DNA of 64,000 nucleotides from Laccaria trichodermophora (Eukaryota > Basidiomycota > Agaricomycetes > Agaricales > Hydnangiaceae): contig JACTVC010000044.1 of assembly GCA_018417955.1 (NCBI GenBank), forward strand, positions 1 through 64,000, written 5' to 3'. This document shows positions 12,043 through 23,917 of this stretch, piece after piece. The position numbers were made by a program, and so were the translations under genes. Positions within the stretch are counted from its first letter, which is position 1. Each line of letters begins with the position of its first letter. The notes beneath the pieces were generated by a model. It made no database searches. It was not told the DNA's origin and was given only the letters and a program-made list of their open reading frames with translations.

Positions 12043-12720
12043 CTAACTCTTGCATCGTCGGTCCGTTTCTGCTTCATCGACGTACCTAACATGCTCTTTT
12101 TTAGTATTGTGGCTTGTTTTCAACAACTACATCCTCACATTGTCGTCCGTTTGTACTACATCTCTCACGCTTCATGACTTAGTAGCTAACTTGATCATTT
12201 CTAGTGCTGTCACTCCTTTCTACCTGTGTTCATGCTTTTGTGATTGATATTTGCTTACTATCATATTGTAAGTCTTCTTGATTTGATTGATGATCATGTT
12301 TAACTTGGCTGTTCTTAGTAACATCAAGTTCTACTGACTTACACTCTTGTTGTAAGTCTTTCAATTTTTGATTAGCTTATAATCATCACGTTTAACTTTG
12401 CCCTTCTTAGTAATGTCACCCTGTTCTACTGACTTACACTCTCGTTATAAGTCTTTCACTTTATCATTAGCATATCTGGCATAATTTTTCGAAGTAATGT
12501 TATGCACTGCTTTCACTGTCACTATCTGTCCATGCTCTGTCACTCTTTTGCTGAATTCACCTTGCTACTTACATACTTTATTATCATAAGCCTGCTTTGT
12601 GGATAGCTGCCTTTCTTTCGTCTTTGCTCATTTGCATTGCTCGCTATTTATTTGTCTCCCTCATTTGCATTGGACTTTTACACACTTTACGTTTGCATCA
12701 ACTTAGAACTATTACTTACC
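12043..12720. repeat. 3' flank with about 78-bp tandem repeats
   Basis: At about 12250-12480 the block CTACTGACTTACACTC...TAAGTCTTTCA...GATTAGC is repeated about three times with divergence. The rest is AT-rich and shows no gene. Confidence 0.55.
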
Positions 12721-13640
12721 TTCAAATTTTGTTACAATCTGCCATCCTAGGATATTGAAATGAGATATATCTTGGATATGTTCAGTGGAGATCATCTGTG
12801 AATATGTCTTGCTTAAAGTCATCCAATCTTAATATTCAGATTATATTCAGATTATTCACAGCCAGTATATATCCTGTCAAGATAAATGTACCAGTTACTT
12901 GGATATATAATACCATATATACCTTCAAATATATCTAATATAGATCTTCTGAGATATCTACCAAGTATATATGGACTTTTACATACTTCATGTTTGCATC
13001 GACTTAGAGCTATTACTTACCTTCAAGTTTTGTTACAATCTGCCATCCTAGGATATTGAAATAAGATATATATGTGAAAATGTCTTGCTTAAAGCCATCC
13101 AATCTTAATATTCAGAATATATTCAGATCATTCACAGCCAGTATATATGCACTGGTAATTGTATATGTACCTTCAAACATATCTAACATGTATATATGTA
13201 CATATTCAGATATATCTACCAAGTATATATGCACTGCCATTGGGGTATAGGCCTTGAAATATATCGCACTGGTATATATATATCCTCAAATGTATTTACC
13301 ACATATATATGTACCATTATATTGACCAAGTGTAGATTTGTGCCCTGAAATATATCTACAGAGGATATATGTACAGTTACTGGAATATATATACCTTTAA
13401 ACATATTTAACAAGTATATATTCTGTGATTATGTGCAACTTATTGTGATATATACATTCAAATATATCTATGAAGTATATATGTACAGTTACTAGGAGAT
13501 ATATCTTATCTATCTGGATATATTCTGTGATTATATGCAAGGATGAGAGTCTCACACAGTATATATATTCATTGCGAGTGGAAATTTACTGTGGATATAT
13601 TATTGCAAATTTATATATTGTGGATATATGTTGAACTGCT
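12721..13640. repeat. TATATA-rich subterminal block
   Basis: Irregular 25-60 bp repeats contain TATCTACCAAGTATATATG and GGATATATGTACAGTTACT. A longer unit of about 250 bp (starting TTACTTACCTTCAA, with CTGCCATCCTAGGATATTGA) occurs twice, at about 12712 and 13012. No gene seen. Confidence 0.65.
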
Positions 13641-14260
13641 CAGGTTGTAGTCCTCCAACTTGAACTGTTGTGATCTATGATGCTCATTTAATTCCCCAAG
13701 TCATAGTTCAAGATGTATGCTACCTCTATCAATAATTTAGCATAACTTACCAGCTGTTCTGATGTGGTTGTAATCCTCCAACTTGAACCGTTGTAATCTA
13801 TGATGCTCATTTAATTACCAAGTCATAGCTTAAGATGTATGCTACATCTATCAATAATTAAACACAACTTACCAGCTGTTCTGATCTGGTTGTAATCATC
13901 CAACTTGAACCGTTGTAATCTACGATGCTCATTTAATTTCCAAGTCATAGCTTAAGATGTATGCTATAATTAAACATGACTTACCAGCTGTTCTGATCTG
14001 GTTGTAACCCTCCAACTTGAACCATTGTAATCTACGATGCTCATTTAATTCCCAAGTCATAGCTTAAGATGTATGCTACATCTATCAATAATTTAACACA
14101 ACTTGCCAGCTGTTCTGATGTATGCTACCCATTAACACCAACACTACAACTTACAAGCCAGCTGTTCAGATCTATGATGTTCCTTGCCCAAGTCATACAT
14201 CAAGATGTATGCTACCATCTATAAATATAACATAACTTACCTGCTGTCCTCTCCAATGCT
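13641..14260. repeat. About 119-bp tandem repeat array
   Basis: The unit contains ACTTACCAGCTGTTCTGAT, TCCAACTTGAACCGTTGTAA, ATGATGCTCATTTAATT and AAGTCATAGCTTAAGATGTA. Copies begin near 13746, 13865, 13979 and 14101, with partial copies at both edges. No gene seen. Confidence 0.8.
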
Positions 14261-14870
14261 TTAGTGTGAGGAACATCCACCTTCTCTCACCAAATACTCC
14301 AACAACAACACCCAGCTTCCCTCACCAAGCACTCCAACAACAACACCCAGTTTCCCTCATTATTATATAAAAATTTAGATGGTTGTACTGATATAAGTAA
14401 GTAGTATGATGGGTATGCATGCACTGGGGAAAAGATGGTATTAAACTATAGATGGTTGTACTCATGTGGAACACCCAGCTTCCTGCACCAAGTACCCCAA
14501 CAACAACACCCAGCTTCCCTCACCAAGTACTCCAACAGCAATGTCCAACTTTCCTCACCAAATATTCCAACAACAACACCCAGCTTCCCTCACCAAGCAC
14601 TCCAACAACAACACCCAGTTTCCCTCATTATTATATAAAAATTTAGATGGTTGTACTGATATAAGTAAGTAGTATGATGGGTATGCATGCACTGAGGAAA
14701 AGATGGTATTAAACTATAGATGGTTGTACTCATGTGGAACACCCAGCTTCCCTCACCAAGTACTCCAACAACAACACACAGCTTCCCTCATCAAGTACTC
14801 CAACAACAACACCCAGCTTTCTTCTCCACTGTTCTCCATTGCTTGAGTGAGAGGAATACTCAGCTTTCAT
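14261..14870. repeat. 33-bp minisatellite inside a larger inverted terminal block
   Basis: Units of CTCCAACAACAACACCCAGC plus TTCCCTCACCAAG recur about a dozen times. They are interleaved with two copies (about 14380-14460 and 14640-14730) of the block that also occurs inverted at 1-120. Short open frames rich in Thr, Pro and Gln are by-products of the repeat. Confidence 0.75.
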
Positions 14871-15370
14871 GACATATCAGTAAAGAAACCTCTCATACAT
14901 ATGCTACAAACAGTCAAGGAAGGGTGGCTAAAACCCTAAAAAATAATAGGTAAATTACCTAGAATATATGTCCCCCATCCCAAAAAATATCACAAGTTTT
15001 TTTAGGAACTGGGACCCCAAACACCCCTAGTGGCTGAAGAAATATATCCTTGGTCAATCCCAGCTGCAAAATATATCCTAAGTCCATCCCAGACCAGAAA
15101 TATATTTCTGCAGTGTGACAGTCACAATTCAGGGTCCAGGCATAAGAAATATATTTGGAGTCCATCTCAGTGAAGAAATATATTTTGGGGTGTGTGACAC
15201 ACTAGAAATATATTTGGTGTGACTTTGAATGTCAAAATATATTTAGGTAAAAGTGGAGATATACAAGCCCCAGAATATATACAATATAGATATACATACT
15301 GACATTTAGTCCCGTAGTATTCATGGAGTTTGCAAGACTAAAAGTCAGTTGGTAGTGGGTGACTGAAGTG
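14871..15370. repeat. Right terminal region and TIR of the KDZ element
   Basis: The 500 bases before the terminus (15357-15370) resemble 41330-41756: an AAGTTTTTT...ACTGGGACCCC block followed by AAATATATCCT repeats, then ATGGAGTTTGCAAGACTAAAAGTCAGTT next to the end. The eight bases after it are TCCAAGGT, the predicted target duplication. Confidence 0.7.
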
Positions 15371-17595
15371 TCCAAGGTGAGATCCTCTGGGGTCACCTAT
15401 ATCATGTTGACTATATGTTGGAAGGTCCTGGTTGATGTTATAGAGTAGGGGAGGCTGTAAGGCTGTATTAGGTATCAGCTGTCTACACTACCATATATAT
15501 GCACCAGTAGATGAAGGAGTAATCTTTCATTTATCCAACCTTTTGGTGTAGAATTTCCAGAGAAGGAGTGGAGATTGTGCAGTGGAATTCTGAAGCATGA
15601 ATGATCTCCACTAGATACTGGCAGAATTTCTCTTGATGTATTGTAGCTAATCACAGCTTGGTCTTAACACCATTATCTTTGGCTCACTATACAACATTCA
15701 TCAACAGCTCCACATATAACACATAGATAGTGTGTTACACATCTGCTGGGAGGTGAGGATCATTGAATAGTGCACTTTATATGCTCATAGTGATCATCTA
15801 GTTACTGTCATTTGTAGATAGTATAGACATATTGCATGTAGATATGGACATTGTAATTTGTAGGTATGGTATAGGGAAAGCATAAGATTTGTAGGCACCC
15901 TACTACTATTACAAGGATATAACAATGACCCAAATACGCACTCACTACCGACATGCAATACACCTCCACCCTGTAGGAAATTCAGTATATTGGTTCTTGA
16001 TATTATATAAAACCATTGTAAATGGTGGAGAGGATTCCACAAAGGAGAGGAGTAAGGGCTCTCGTTTGGGTATTGTCTTTGACATGGGGACAGAGCAGCA
16101 AAACATAAGAGCAAGGCCATGGATAGGCATGGAAGCAATAGCACAAATAATAGACAAACATCTGACTCATTACAGACTCTAACAATCCTCAGAACCCTCT
16201 CCAGTGCTCAGGAACATATCTCTATAGGAGTGAGAAAATATAGCTAGCATGGTAAATGTAAGGATCCCCAGAACTCTCTAGTTTTCAGAAACATAGGTCT
16301 ACTGCAGTGAAGAGTATGTGTAGTATGTCAGTCCAGTCAGCAACTCCCCACACACACATCTTACCCTTTCCACTCCCCAACATTACACAACTATTAGTCT
16401 GTTACCATATGCTTAGTCAGATTATGCTTACATCATCCATTTTGTACATTACACCTCATGTAGTCTATGAGGGAATCTATCTCTTTAACCACACTATTGC
16501 TCATGTTGCTTGACTTGAAGCTCTACTAATGGCTCTAACTTGAACACTAGGTGATACATGTGGAGGAGCCTTCATGACTTGCATAATCATAGCACTCTCC
16601 AATGGGACTGTCCATGAAGATCGGAGCATGGGTACTATGAACTGTCACATTCCATATTGATTGATTGGCCAGAATGACCTACTCCTAGGATCACAACAAT
16701 TTTGGTTGCATTGTCTGTTAGACAATCTAACCACTGTTCCACTACTCTAGGGACACTTATGTTCAGTAATGTACCACAATATGGCTTGCACATCAGCCAA
16801 TATTTACCTCTGGTAATTTGCATGAATAATAGACAACGTAATGATTCAGTAAGTAGGGCTAGTCTATTATAGGCAATTACCAATATAAACTCAATTAAAG
16901 AGCAGTCAGTAAAAACCTTTATTATCTGATAAAGCAGAATTTTGAGGCTATAACTATATAACAAATAGCTGAATACCACTAGATACAGTTGCATGCAATA
17001 TATAATCTGATGTTTCTATAATAAAAATACAATATAAAAGTTAAAGGGCAAGTTTAGGACCAAAATTATCTTTATAATAAATTTTGTAGAAAAGTTGAAT
17101 CCAGAAGATAAAAGTTTGAATGTCAGAAATTTTTGAAGTTTTTTTTTTTTGAAACTAGGACCCCAGATACTCTGTGACACTGGCAGGAAATTTTTTGCCT
17201 GTGTGACATGGCTAAAACATTTCCGAGCAGTGTGACATGGCTCAAACATTTTTCAGCAGTGTGACATGGCTCAAACATTTCTTAGCAGTGTGACATGACC
17301 AAAAGATTTTTCAGCAGTGTGACATAGCTAAAACATTTCTGACTAGTCTGAAACACTTCAAATATTTCCTACCACTCTAACATGCTTCAAACATTTCTGA
17401 CCACTTTCAGATGGCTAGGATATTTTTCAATGCATTATATCAACCCAAATATTGAAGGTCAAACATTTTTGCCCAATGCAATAATATATTTTCCTCCAGA
17501 GGCAAAAAAAATAAACGGCCAAGGAACCTATTAGCCTGGATATATACCTATATGTTTCAAGGCTAATAGCTTGTTCAAGGTGGGTGACTGAAGTG
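15371..17595 (-). mobile_element. Solo arm of a CACTTCAG foldback element
   Basis: It ends GGTGGGTGACTGAAGTG at 17595 and, read inward, matches the arm of 27013-29589. Shared features are the TAGCAGTGTGACATGGC minisatellite (17160-17340), TTTTGAAACTAGGACCCCAG, the CAGCCAATATTTAC block and the GATAGGCATG block near 16120. Identity is clearly lower than between the younger copies. About 440 bases at 16325-16765 are not found in the other copies. No left arm or matching target duplication is visible before 15371, so this is half an element. Confidence 0.7.
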
Positions 17596-18423
17596 TAATT
17601 ATGAAGCTAACAAAGGCAGATACACTTTGATGAATCAATGTGATTTACTTTTTTGTTTTGTTGATAAATTGTACTTCTTTCTTTACATTGAGAGTATACC
17701 AATTGCCCCTGCAAGGCCACAGCAGGGGGGCAAATTTTTCATTCATTCATTGATTCATTCACCTTTCATCACTGTGGGAATATTTTCCCTTAAACAGAAA
17801 AGCAGCCATAAAATCAGAAGAAAGGGCAAGAAAAATGGCAAAAAATATGCAAAAAATCAGAATATTGCTTAGTAAGGTGGGGAGGCTGTGTTCAGGGTTC
17901 AGGGTCAATATCTAAATATAGAAACCAGCTATAAGTTGCCAGAAAATCAGAAAAAAATACCTAACAATTAAGAGGCATCTTCTCTGTCACCATGGTGTTG
18001 AAGGGGCTGTGTTCAGGGTTCAGGGTCCCTATTTAAATATAGAACAAAGAAAGAAAAATGGCTAGCAAATCAGAAAAAAATGAGTAAAAAATCAAAATAA
18101 TACTTTTTTTGTTGTGATGATGGCTGTGTCCAGTGTTCAGGGTTCATATCTAAATATGAAAAATTAAGACAACTATCTATTATGCAATATGACTATATCA
18201 TCAGACCAGCCTTCTTGCTCTTTGAGATATTGGTCAAAAATGCATAACAATTTTCAAAAAGTGTCCAATTTTTTCAGTATTTTTTGTTTTTCTCAATGAG
18301 GAATGGGCTGCATGACATTATTTGTATATATTTCTAAAGGTAAGGACAGGGGCTACAATTCTTGTTTGACGTAAATGTGGGTTCCAAGGGAGGGAGTATT
18401 TTTGAAGGCCTCTGGGCCCAGCT
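17596..18423. repeat. Three about 120-bp repeats, no gene
   Basis: The phrase GCTGTGTTCAGGGTTCAGGG followed by TAAATATAGAA and AAATCAGAAAAAAAT recurs near 17885, 18005 and 18125. The remainder is AT-rich with no recognisable gene. Confidence 0.6.
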
Positions 18424-18570
18424 CATTTGAATTTGGCCTCGCTGAATTCATTAGCAGCACCGCCGTACGTCACTTACTCATCCTCTGAGTAATCCTCCTC
18501 TTTGTGCCGCCATGGCTCAGTGCTATTCAATAGCGATGCTGAGTCAGGCGCTATGGCTCATGGAGGAGGA

Positions 18571-18576
18571 TATAAG
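18571..18576 (+). promoter_or_regulatory. TATA-box candidate of the DIRS-like element
   Basis: TATAAG in the context GGAGGATATAAGCCTGGG lies about 200 bases before the gag start at 18773. Direct promoter evidence is absent. Confidence 0.4.
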
Positions 18577-18772
18577 CCTGGGTCTCTCCTCTGTGCTGCC
18601 TTTATTTTGCACAGTGAGAATCTCGCTTCCTCGGCGCTGCTGATCCTCTCTTCAACCCCTCAAGGAGCTCGGCTGATCATCTAACACAGATCTTGCCAAT
18701 ACACGAGCATTTTTTCTCAAGAATCTTTTGCGTCTAACACCACCATCTATATCTCATACATAACTGAAAGAA

Positions 18773-20090
18773 ATGGCTGATGATGGAGATGCTCAAACAG
18801 TTCAACAAAAGGCAGCGGCATGTCAGAAGGCTCTGGAGGATGTCTTGGAAGGATGAGGAGCAGTGGAGGAGTTCAGCAGAAAACTTAGGGAGCTTGGTGC
18901 TACGACGCTCGAGGCAGGTGACTACATTCAGCAACTGGAGCAACAGCTCCATCAGCAAAGTTCTTGCAAAAGTCAAGGTCGACAGTACCAGGCTTCATCA
19001 GCCACACAACCCTCACAGACCTCGAACGTCTCTCACCATCCCTCTCGTGAAGCTACTCCCTCAGGACTTTCTGGTGAAGAGGCCGCCAATTTTCGAGAAA
19101 AGCGAGATCATCTTCTCCAAGCATCTCAAGGAGAGCAGCAGTCGGTGGCAAACATTACAGAGGACGTTGAGTGGAGCTTGCTGCAAGCAAAACTGGAGCA
19201 ACTGCATTCTCTGTCCACGCCTCATGATGACTGGCTTTCTTTCAACAACATTGTTAGCCTTCTCAACAATCACCCTTCATTGTCTGGGTCTTCCATTCCA
19301 GCCTCAGTTTTTGCTGCAGCTCCACACCTTACCTCCCTCTCCGAGCATGCGCTTAATGATTCCCACCTTCAAACTACGTGGAAACTGCACCAGGCCTATG
19401 CTTTGGAGAAAGCTGTTGATCCCCTCATTGACCTCATGCAACTCCAACCACTTGTTGACCCAATTCCGCTCACCATATGGCGAAATATCATTCAAGACCA
19501 GTATGTTAACTTCGAAAAACTTTATGTGTCGATGGATTGAGGCTATAGCCATCAAGATGAAGCCAAGGATTTTGCTGGGGGCTATGCACTCATTAAAAAG
19601 GATCAGTACTCTGCTAAAAAGCCAGTTAAATATGAAGCTGAGTGGATTAGGGTCTTTGCTGCCTGGAAATCCAGTGTCCTGCTTCTCTTCCCTCACTGTC
19701 AACAAGAGCTTCAGAGCTATTGTGACATGGTTATTGACCTCTTCCGTGCGGCTCCATTCGATCCTAGCGTTGCCATCCAGTTTGACATTGAAGCTCGAGA
19801 CCGCTATGCACGAAATCCATATCGCATGGATGACCGCAGCCAACTCTATCTCCCCCTCCTTGTGCAAATGTTTTGAAAGCGTGAGATGGCTGACCACTCC
19901 CATGACACTCCAGCTAAACGTGCGACAGTACCATGCCAAAACTGGAACCATGGGATATGTTCTAACCTGTGTGTCAATCGGCGCAAGCATGGTATCTGTT
20001 GTGAATGCGGAGGGAAACATCAAGCATGAGAGAAGGAGCCATGCAACTCTTCTCTTGAGGCTCGCAGTGGAAAAGGATATGGCAGTTGCC
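18773..20090 (+). pseudogene. gag-like protein of the DIRS-like element
   Basis: The start at 18773 (MADDGDAQTVQQ) follows the TATA candidate. The frame is broken by TGA near 18854 and 19538 and again near 19874, yet continues in the same frame each time, as expected if CGA arginine codons became TGA. A coiled-coil-like Gln-rich stretch (QQLEQQLHQQ) is near the N-terminus. After the second stop come EWIRVFAAWKSSVLLLFP and FDIEARDRYARNPYRM. Near 19930-20030 is CQNWNHGICSNLCVNRRKHG then CCECGGKH, a Cys/His zinc-binding motif typical of these gag proteins. Capsid-like nucleic acid binding is inferred from that motif. Confidence 0.75.
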
Positions 20091-20214
20091 ACTCAGAGGG
20101 CGGAAGCAGCAGCTCGGGAAGGGCCTAGAACATTACCAAGTACTGCTAAACGAACAAGCCAGTCCATTATTGATCCACCCTGTTTTCGTTGCCGCTATGT
20201 ATGGTCCAATAGTA

Positions 20215-21961
20215 ATAATAAACAAATGTTGCCTTTGGCTCTTGACACAGAATCTGCTCTTCCATTGCCATGTCCCCTGCCACATCTTATTAATGACCCA
20301 TCTATTCAAGCCACCCTTGATGAAATGCGGGATTTTATCAAGGTTGACACTCTGTTTGATGTTGACCAGTTTGAACACCTACTTCGTGATCATCCTAATC
20401 AGCCTTTTGTTAAATCTGTTATGGATGGTCTGCGAAATGGTTTCTGGCCTTTTGATGAAGGAGATTGGAAAGATGAACTCTCTGACATATCTGAAAACTA
20501 TGCTTCTGAGGAAATTAATCTCGATGCCATCTGTCTCTTCCATGACAAAGAATTGTCTGCTGACAGATGGTCCAAGGCATTACCTCTATCAACCCTCCTT
20601 CTGAACATGAAATTCTCTCCAATGTTTGTAGTTTGGCAAAACGAGAAACCTTGAGTTGTTACCGATCACAAAAGTTCCAGTCTAAACAACTCCATACCTC
20701 GCTCTGAAGCCCATGTCAAATATGATGATATGCACCCTTTTGGCCAAACCTTGCGACAGGCTCAGGCAAAAAATCCTGGACAGCATCTTATTCTTTTCAA
20801 GTCTGATGTTGCATCCGCCTTCCTCAATCTACCAGCACACCCTATTTGGCAGTTACGGCAAATTGTTATGGTCAACGGACAACTTTATATTGTTAGACAA
20901 CTTGTGTTTGGAAACCGAGCTTCTTCACGTTGTTGGTGCACTGTTTCTAGCCTTATTTGCTGGCTTGCCATCTACAAGTTCAACGTTCATGGTTTACATG
21001 TTTACATGGATGATTTCTTCGGATGGGACTACGACGACAACTTAATTTATTATCATGGCCGTTTTCGACCTTACCACCAGGTACAGCTATTATTGCTCTG
21101 GGAAATAATCTCATGCCCCTTTGAAGACAAGAAACAAGATCACAGCAAAGTTCTCAAAATAATCAGATTCTTTGTTGACATCAACCGTGGTACCATCACT
21201 CTAACTCCTGAACCAATTGACAACATTGTTTCGAAAATTCATGCCTTTCTCGCAACACCTAACCAACAACCTCGCCTTCGCGAATGGCAGCGCCTTGGGG
21301 GCCACCTCAGCTGGGTTCTGAATGTCTTGCCATGGGGTAGACCTGCATTATCAGAGCTGTACCATAAAACGGGCGGAAAAACACGCAATCCTCCTATTTT
21401 CATCAATAGTACCATTCATTCTGACTTGTTATGGCTTGCAGACACCATACCTAAAGCTATCGGTGTCCGTTTTATCGACAGTGGTTTCTGGGACAACTCT
21501 CATGCAGACCTCACAGTCTGGACCGATGCCAATTTATCTGATGCATTTGCTTTCACATACAATAATGAAGGTTTTGTTTACCAGATTCATTCCCAAGCAC
21601 CCAACACCGAGAAAGTTGACATCTTCTTCCTCGAATTACTCGCAATCCTGTCCACCATCCACTACATTGCATCCAACTTTGCCCATCCCCCTGCATGCCT
21701 TCTGATCTTTCACAGATAGCCTTGACTCCGTCGGAGTTTTCAACAGCTTATCCGCTGCTCAACCTATGCATAGCAGCATTCTTCTTGGCGTCGCTCAAGT
21801 TATTCTCCGCTCTGGAATAGACTTGCATGTCCAGCACATCGAAGGCAAACAAAATATCAAGGTGGATTTACTATCTTGCCTCCTTTTCAATGAATTTCAT
21901 CGAAAATTTCCATCCATCCACGTCCGCCTTTTTGATCCACCTTGTGATCTCCTGCTGGCAT
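20215..21961 (+). pseudogene. Reverse transcriptase-RNase H of the DIRS-like element
   Basis: One frame runs to 21718 with a single TGA at 20652-20654, in NEKP-stop-VVTDH, where related enzymes have Arg. Upstream is FWPFDEGDWKDE, downstream KSDVASAFLNLP (first catalytic Asp region) and VYMDDFFG near 21000 (the catalytic YMDD). Then follow the thumb region LGGHLSWVLNVLPWGRPAL and RNase H landmarks VWTDANLSDAFAF and FFLELLAI. At about 21709 a one-base shift moves the rest of RNase H (TDSLDSVGVFN, then HIEGKQNIKVDLLSC) into another frame. The catalytic residues survive but the gene cannot give one protein. Confidence 0.85.
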
Positions 21962-22973
21962 GATGGAGAAAGTCCTTTTAAGCGTCTTGGGTGGACAGTC
22001 CGCTCATAGACGGATTGTCCACCCTTCAATGTCCCTTGAGTCTGTTGACGATCATGCTTTACACCTCCAAGTAAATTCTATTGAAATCAGCACAATCAAG
22101 GGCTACACCACTGGGGCTCAGGACTACATCTCTTTCTGCCTCAAGTTCTCATTACCCCTCACCCCTACTCCACAGACCCTGGCATGCTACATTGCTTATA
22201 CATCAAAATTCATAGCCTCCAGTCCAAAATATCTCATAGGCATGCAGCACTTTCTCAAAGACATTTACCCTGAATTTGACACAAATCGAGCGCATCCCCT
22301 TGTTCAATCCACCATATGCGGATCCAAGAAAATCTGTGCAGACCCCATTCATCAGAAGCAACCCCTTCGCCTCTCCCATCTCAAAGCTTTCATGCATGTT
22401 GCATATACCACCCATGCATACGACGACCTTCTCTTTGCCACCCTCCTCTCATGTTGTTTCTATGGATGTCATCGTCTGGGTGAGCTAGTTTGGGAGAACA
22501 ATAGAGATCAATGGGATTGGCGGAAAGTAATCAAGCATGCATCACTGTCATTTCTACATAACTGCATGCAATATCGCCTTCCTTACCACAAGGGAGATCC
22601 GTTCTATCATGGTACAGACATCCTATTCACTCACCACAATTCCACCAACCCCATTACACTCATGCACAACTATATAACACACTGTGACTGCCTGCATGGC
22701 ACTCACCCTGCCCTATTCATCTGTGCTAACAGATCCGTTCCCACCCGCTCCTGGTTTGACCAAAAATTCTTTCTGCTCCTCGATAGGGACTTTGGGGGAC
22801 ACTCCCCATGTGTTGGTGCAGCTACGTATTATGCCAGCTTAGGCCTTTCTGAGTCTGTTATTCAAGCACTCAGTCGTTGGTCCTCTCAAGCATGGAAAAT
22901 CTACATATGTGACAACCCCACCATATGTGCCGAGCAACAGCTCGCCATAATTTGTTTCTGCATCCTTCTTTAA
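21960..22973 (+). pseudogene. Tyrosine recombinase of the DIRS-like element, catalytic Arg lost
   Basis: Tyrosine recombinases of DIRS elements integrate a circular DNA intermediate. The N-terminal SAM-like domain is seen in STIKGYTTGAQDYISFCLKF. The catalytic part has HRLGELVW (first Arg), GGHSPCVGAATYYASLGL (box II), LSRWSSQAW and KIYICDNP (nucleophile Tyr). In the box II motif H-x-x-R the Arg is Cys, codon TGT at 22809-22811, one C-to-T change from CGT. ICDNP likewise looks like a former Arg. The frame is open but the enzyme should be inactive. Its start at 21960 lies in a different frame from the RNase H end. Confidence 0.8.
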
Positions 22974-23050
22974 TCCCTCAAAAACATCTTCAAGTGCTTC
23001 TGCTTTCATCTTTTCTACCACCGCCATCCCCCACACACAACATCCTCACG

Positions 23051-23428
23051 TTTTATAGCTGTCAGCTCCCCCACTTGAAGAAAATTAGGATCTAGTCTTC
23101 TGACTAGATCGTTTGTTGGCTACCCATGACCTTCACTCAGAGTGCTTTGGCAGAGGTAGTGGAGCTAAGTGAGAGGCTGTGTTTCTGATACTGTGGGGAT
23201 TTTAACCCAAAAAGGATATTCATCACAGATATATAGAGCATGCTATTATAGGTCACAAAATATAGCTAACCATATTCTTTCTTGAGATATATGCAACCAG
23301 GACTGTGGGAATATTTTACCATAAATAGAAAAATAATTATAAAATTGGGAAAAATTGCTATAAAATCAAAAAAAAAAGAGGAAAAATAAGGATAGTACAC
23401 ATTGTTGCTATGATATTGATGGCTAGGC
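23051..23428. other. Flank after the DIRS-like element, no gene
   Basis: AT-rich sequence with a short inverted motif ATCTAGTCTTCTGACTAGAT near 23090. I see no gene. Confidence 0.4.
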
Positions 23429-23917
23429 TCAGGGTCTATTTGCAAAGATAGAACCTTTAGTACAATCCATTTTGGTTTTCTGACATATGCTGCACGTTTT
23501 GCAAAACTTTTTGGTGCTTTGGTTCATGCCTTTCCAGAAGAATAGTTCCCAGACTTGTTCTAGTGTTTTGACATACCCTCTGTGTGCAGCTTCATGGGGA
23601 GCTTCGTGAATCCATTCCAGCACCAATTGCACTTGGGAATGAGGGACACAGAGTCTGGTTTCCCATCACACATTGATGAAGTACAGTAGTCCATTAGCTC
23701 CTTTACGAAAGTGTGAAGGGGTGATGGCAATACATGGGTTTGAGATTTCTTCAGCATAGTATTGTTTAAAGAACAGATCTTCTTCATATCCTTTCACAAA
23801 GTCATCTATAACTTCAGGGCTCAGGGCAACCAACAAGTGAGCCTTACTCTCCCACTCCTCTTCCTTTCCTCTTTGGAAAGAGAAAAATTTGTAGTGTCTA
23901 CTTTTCAGGACTACCAA
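23429..23917 (-). pseudogene. Ty3/gypsy integrase zinc-binding fragment
   Basis: Read on the minus strand, 23917-23666 gives a pol linker (HFRKGANGLLYFI), followed after a stop and shift by HEAPHEAAHRGYVKTLEQVW, FFWKGMNQ and CKTCSICQKTK. The H-x-H and C-x2-C residues form the HHCC zinc-binding domain that precedes the integrase core of gypsy-type retroelements. No integrase catalytic core, RT or LTR is visible nearby. It is a short, broken relic. Confidence 0.8.

Larger units (their letters stand above)
1..15370. mobile_element. Large cargo-bearing KDZ transposon (left end outside window)
   Basis: The right terminus GGGTGACTGAAGTG is at 15357-15370 and is the inverted form of the CACTTCAGTCACCC ends seen on other elements here. 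The repeat unit at about 1-120 (motif TAGATGGTTGTACTGATATA on the opposite strand, then ATGGGTATGCATGCACTGAGG) returns in inverted orientation at about 14380-14730. AT-rich TATATA subterminal blocks lie inside both copies. In between are a KDZ transposase gene and two unrelated multi-exon genes in a GC-richer island. A second KDZ relic starts 1.1 kb inside a left CACTTCAG end (45163) with the transposase pointing to that end, so the left terminus here should lie about 0.5-1.5 kb before base 1. That these parts form one element is inference. Confidence 0.55.
18424..23050 (+). mobile_element. DIRS-like tyrosine-recombinase retrotransposon, decayed
   Basis: In order along the plus strand it has a gag-like region with a zinc-knuckle motif, a reverse transcriptase and RNase H, and a tyrosine recombinase. 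It lacks the aspartic protease and DDE integrase of LTR elements. That order is typical of DIRS-like elements of basidiomycetes. Each coding part is broken by stops or frameshifts. I could not define its terminal or internal complementary repeats, so both boundaries are approximate. The element is less AT-rich than its flanks. Confidence 0.8.

Noticed and set aside
1..15370. Starship giant element
   Set aside because: No DUF3435-type tyrosine recombinase captain is present; the only transposase is KDZ.
18784..19540. Alternative +1 frame from 18780 as a single 624-codon protein
   Set aside because: Only its part after about 20100 matches RT. Before that, the zinc-knuckle gag frame starting at 18773 is the real one, so the long frame is partly a shadow.
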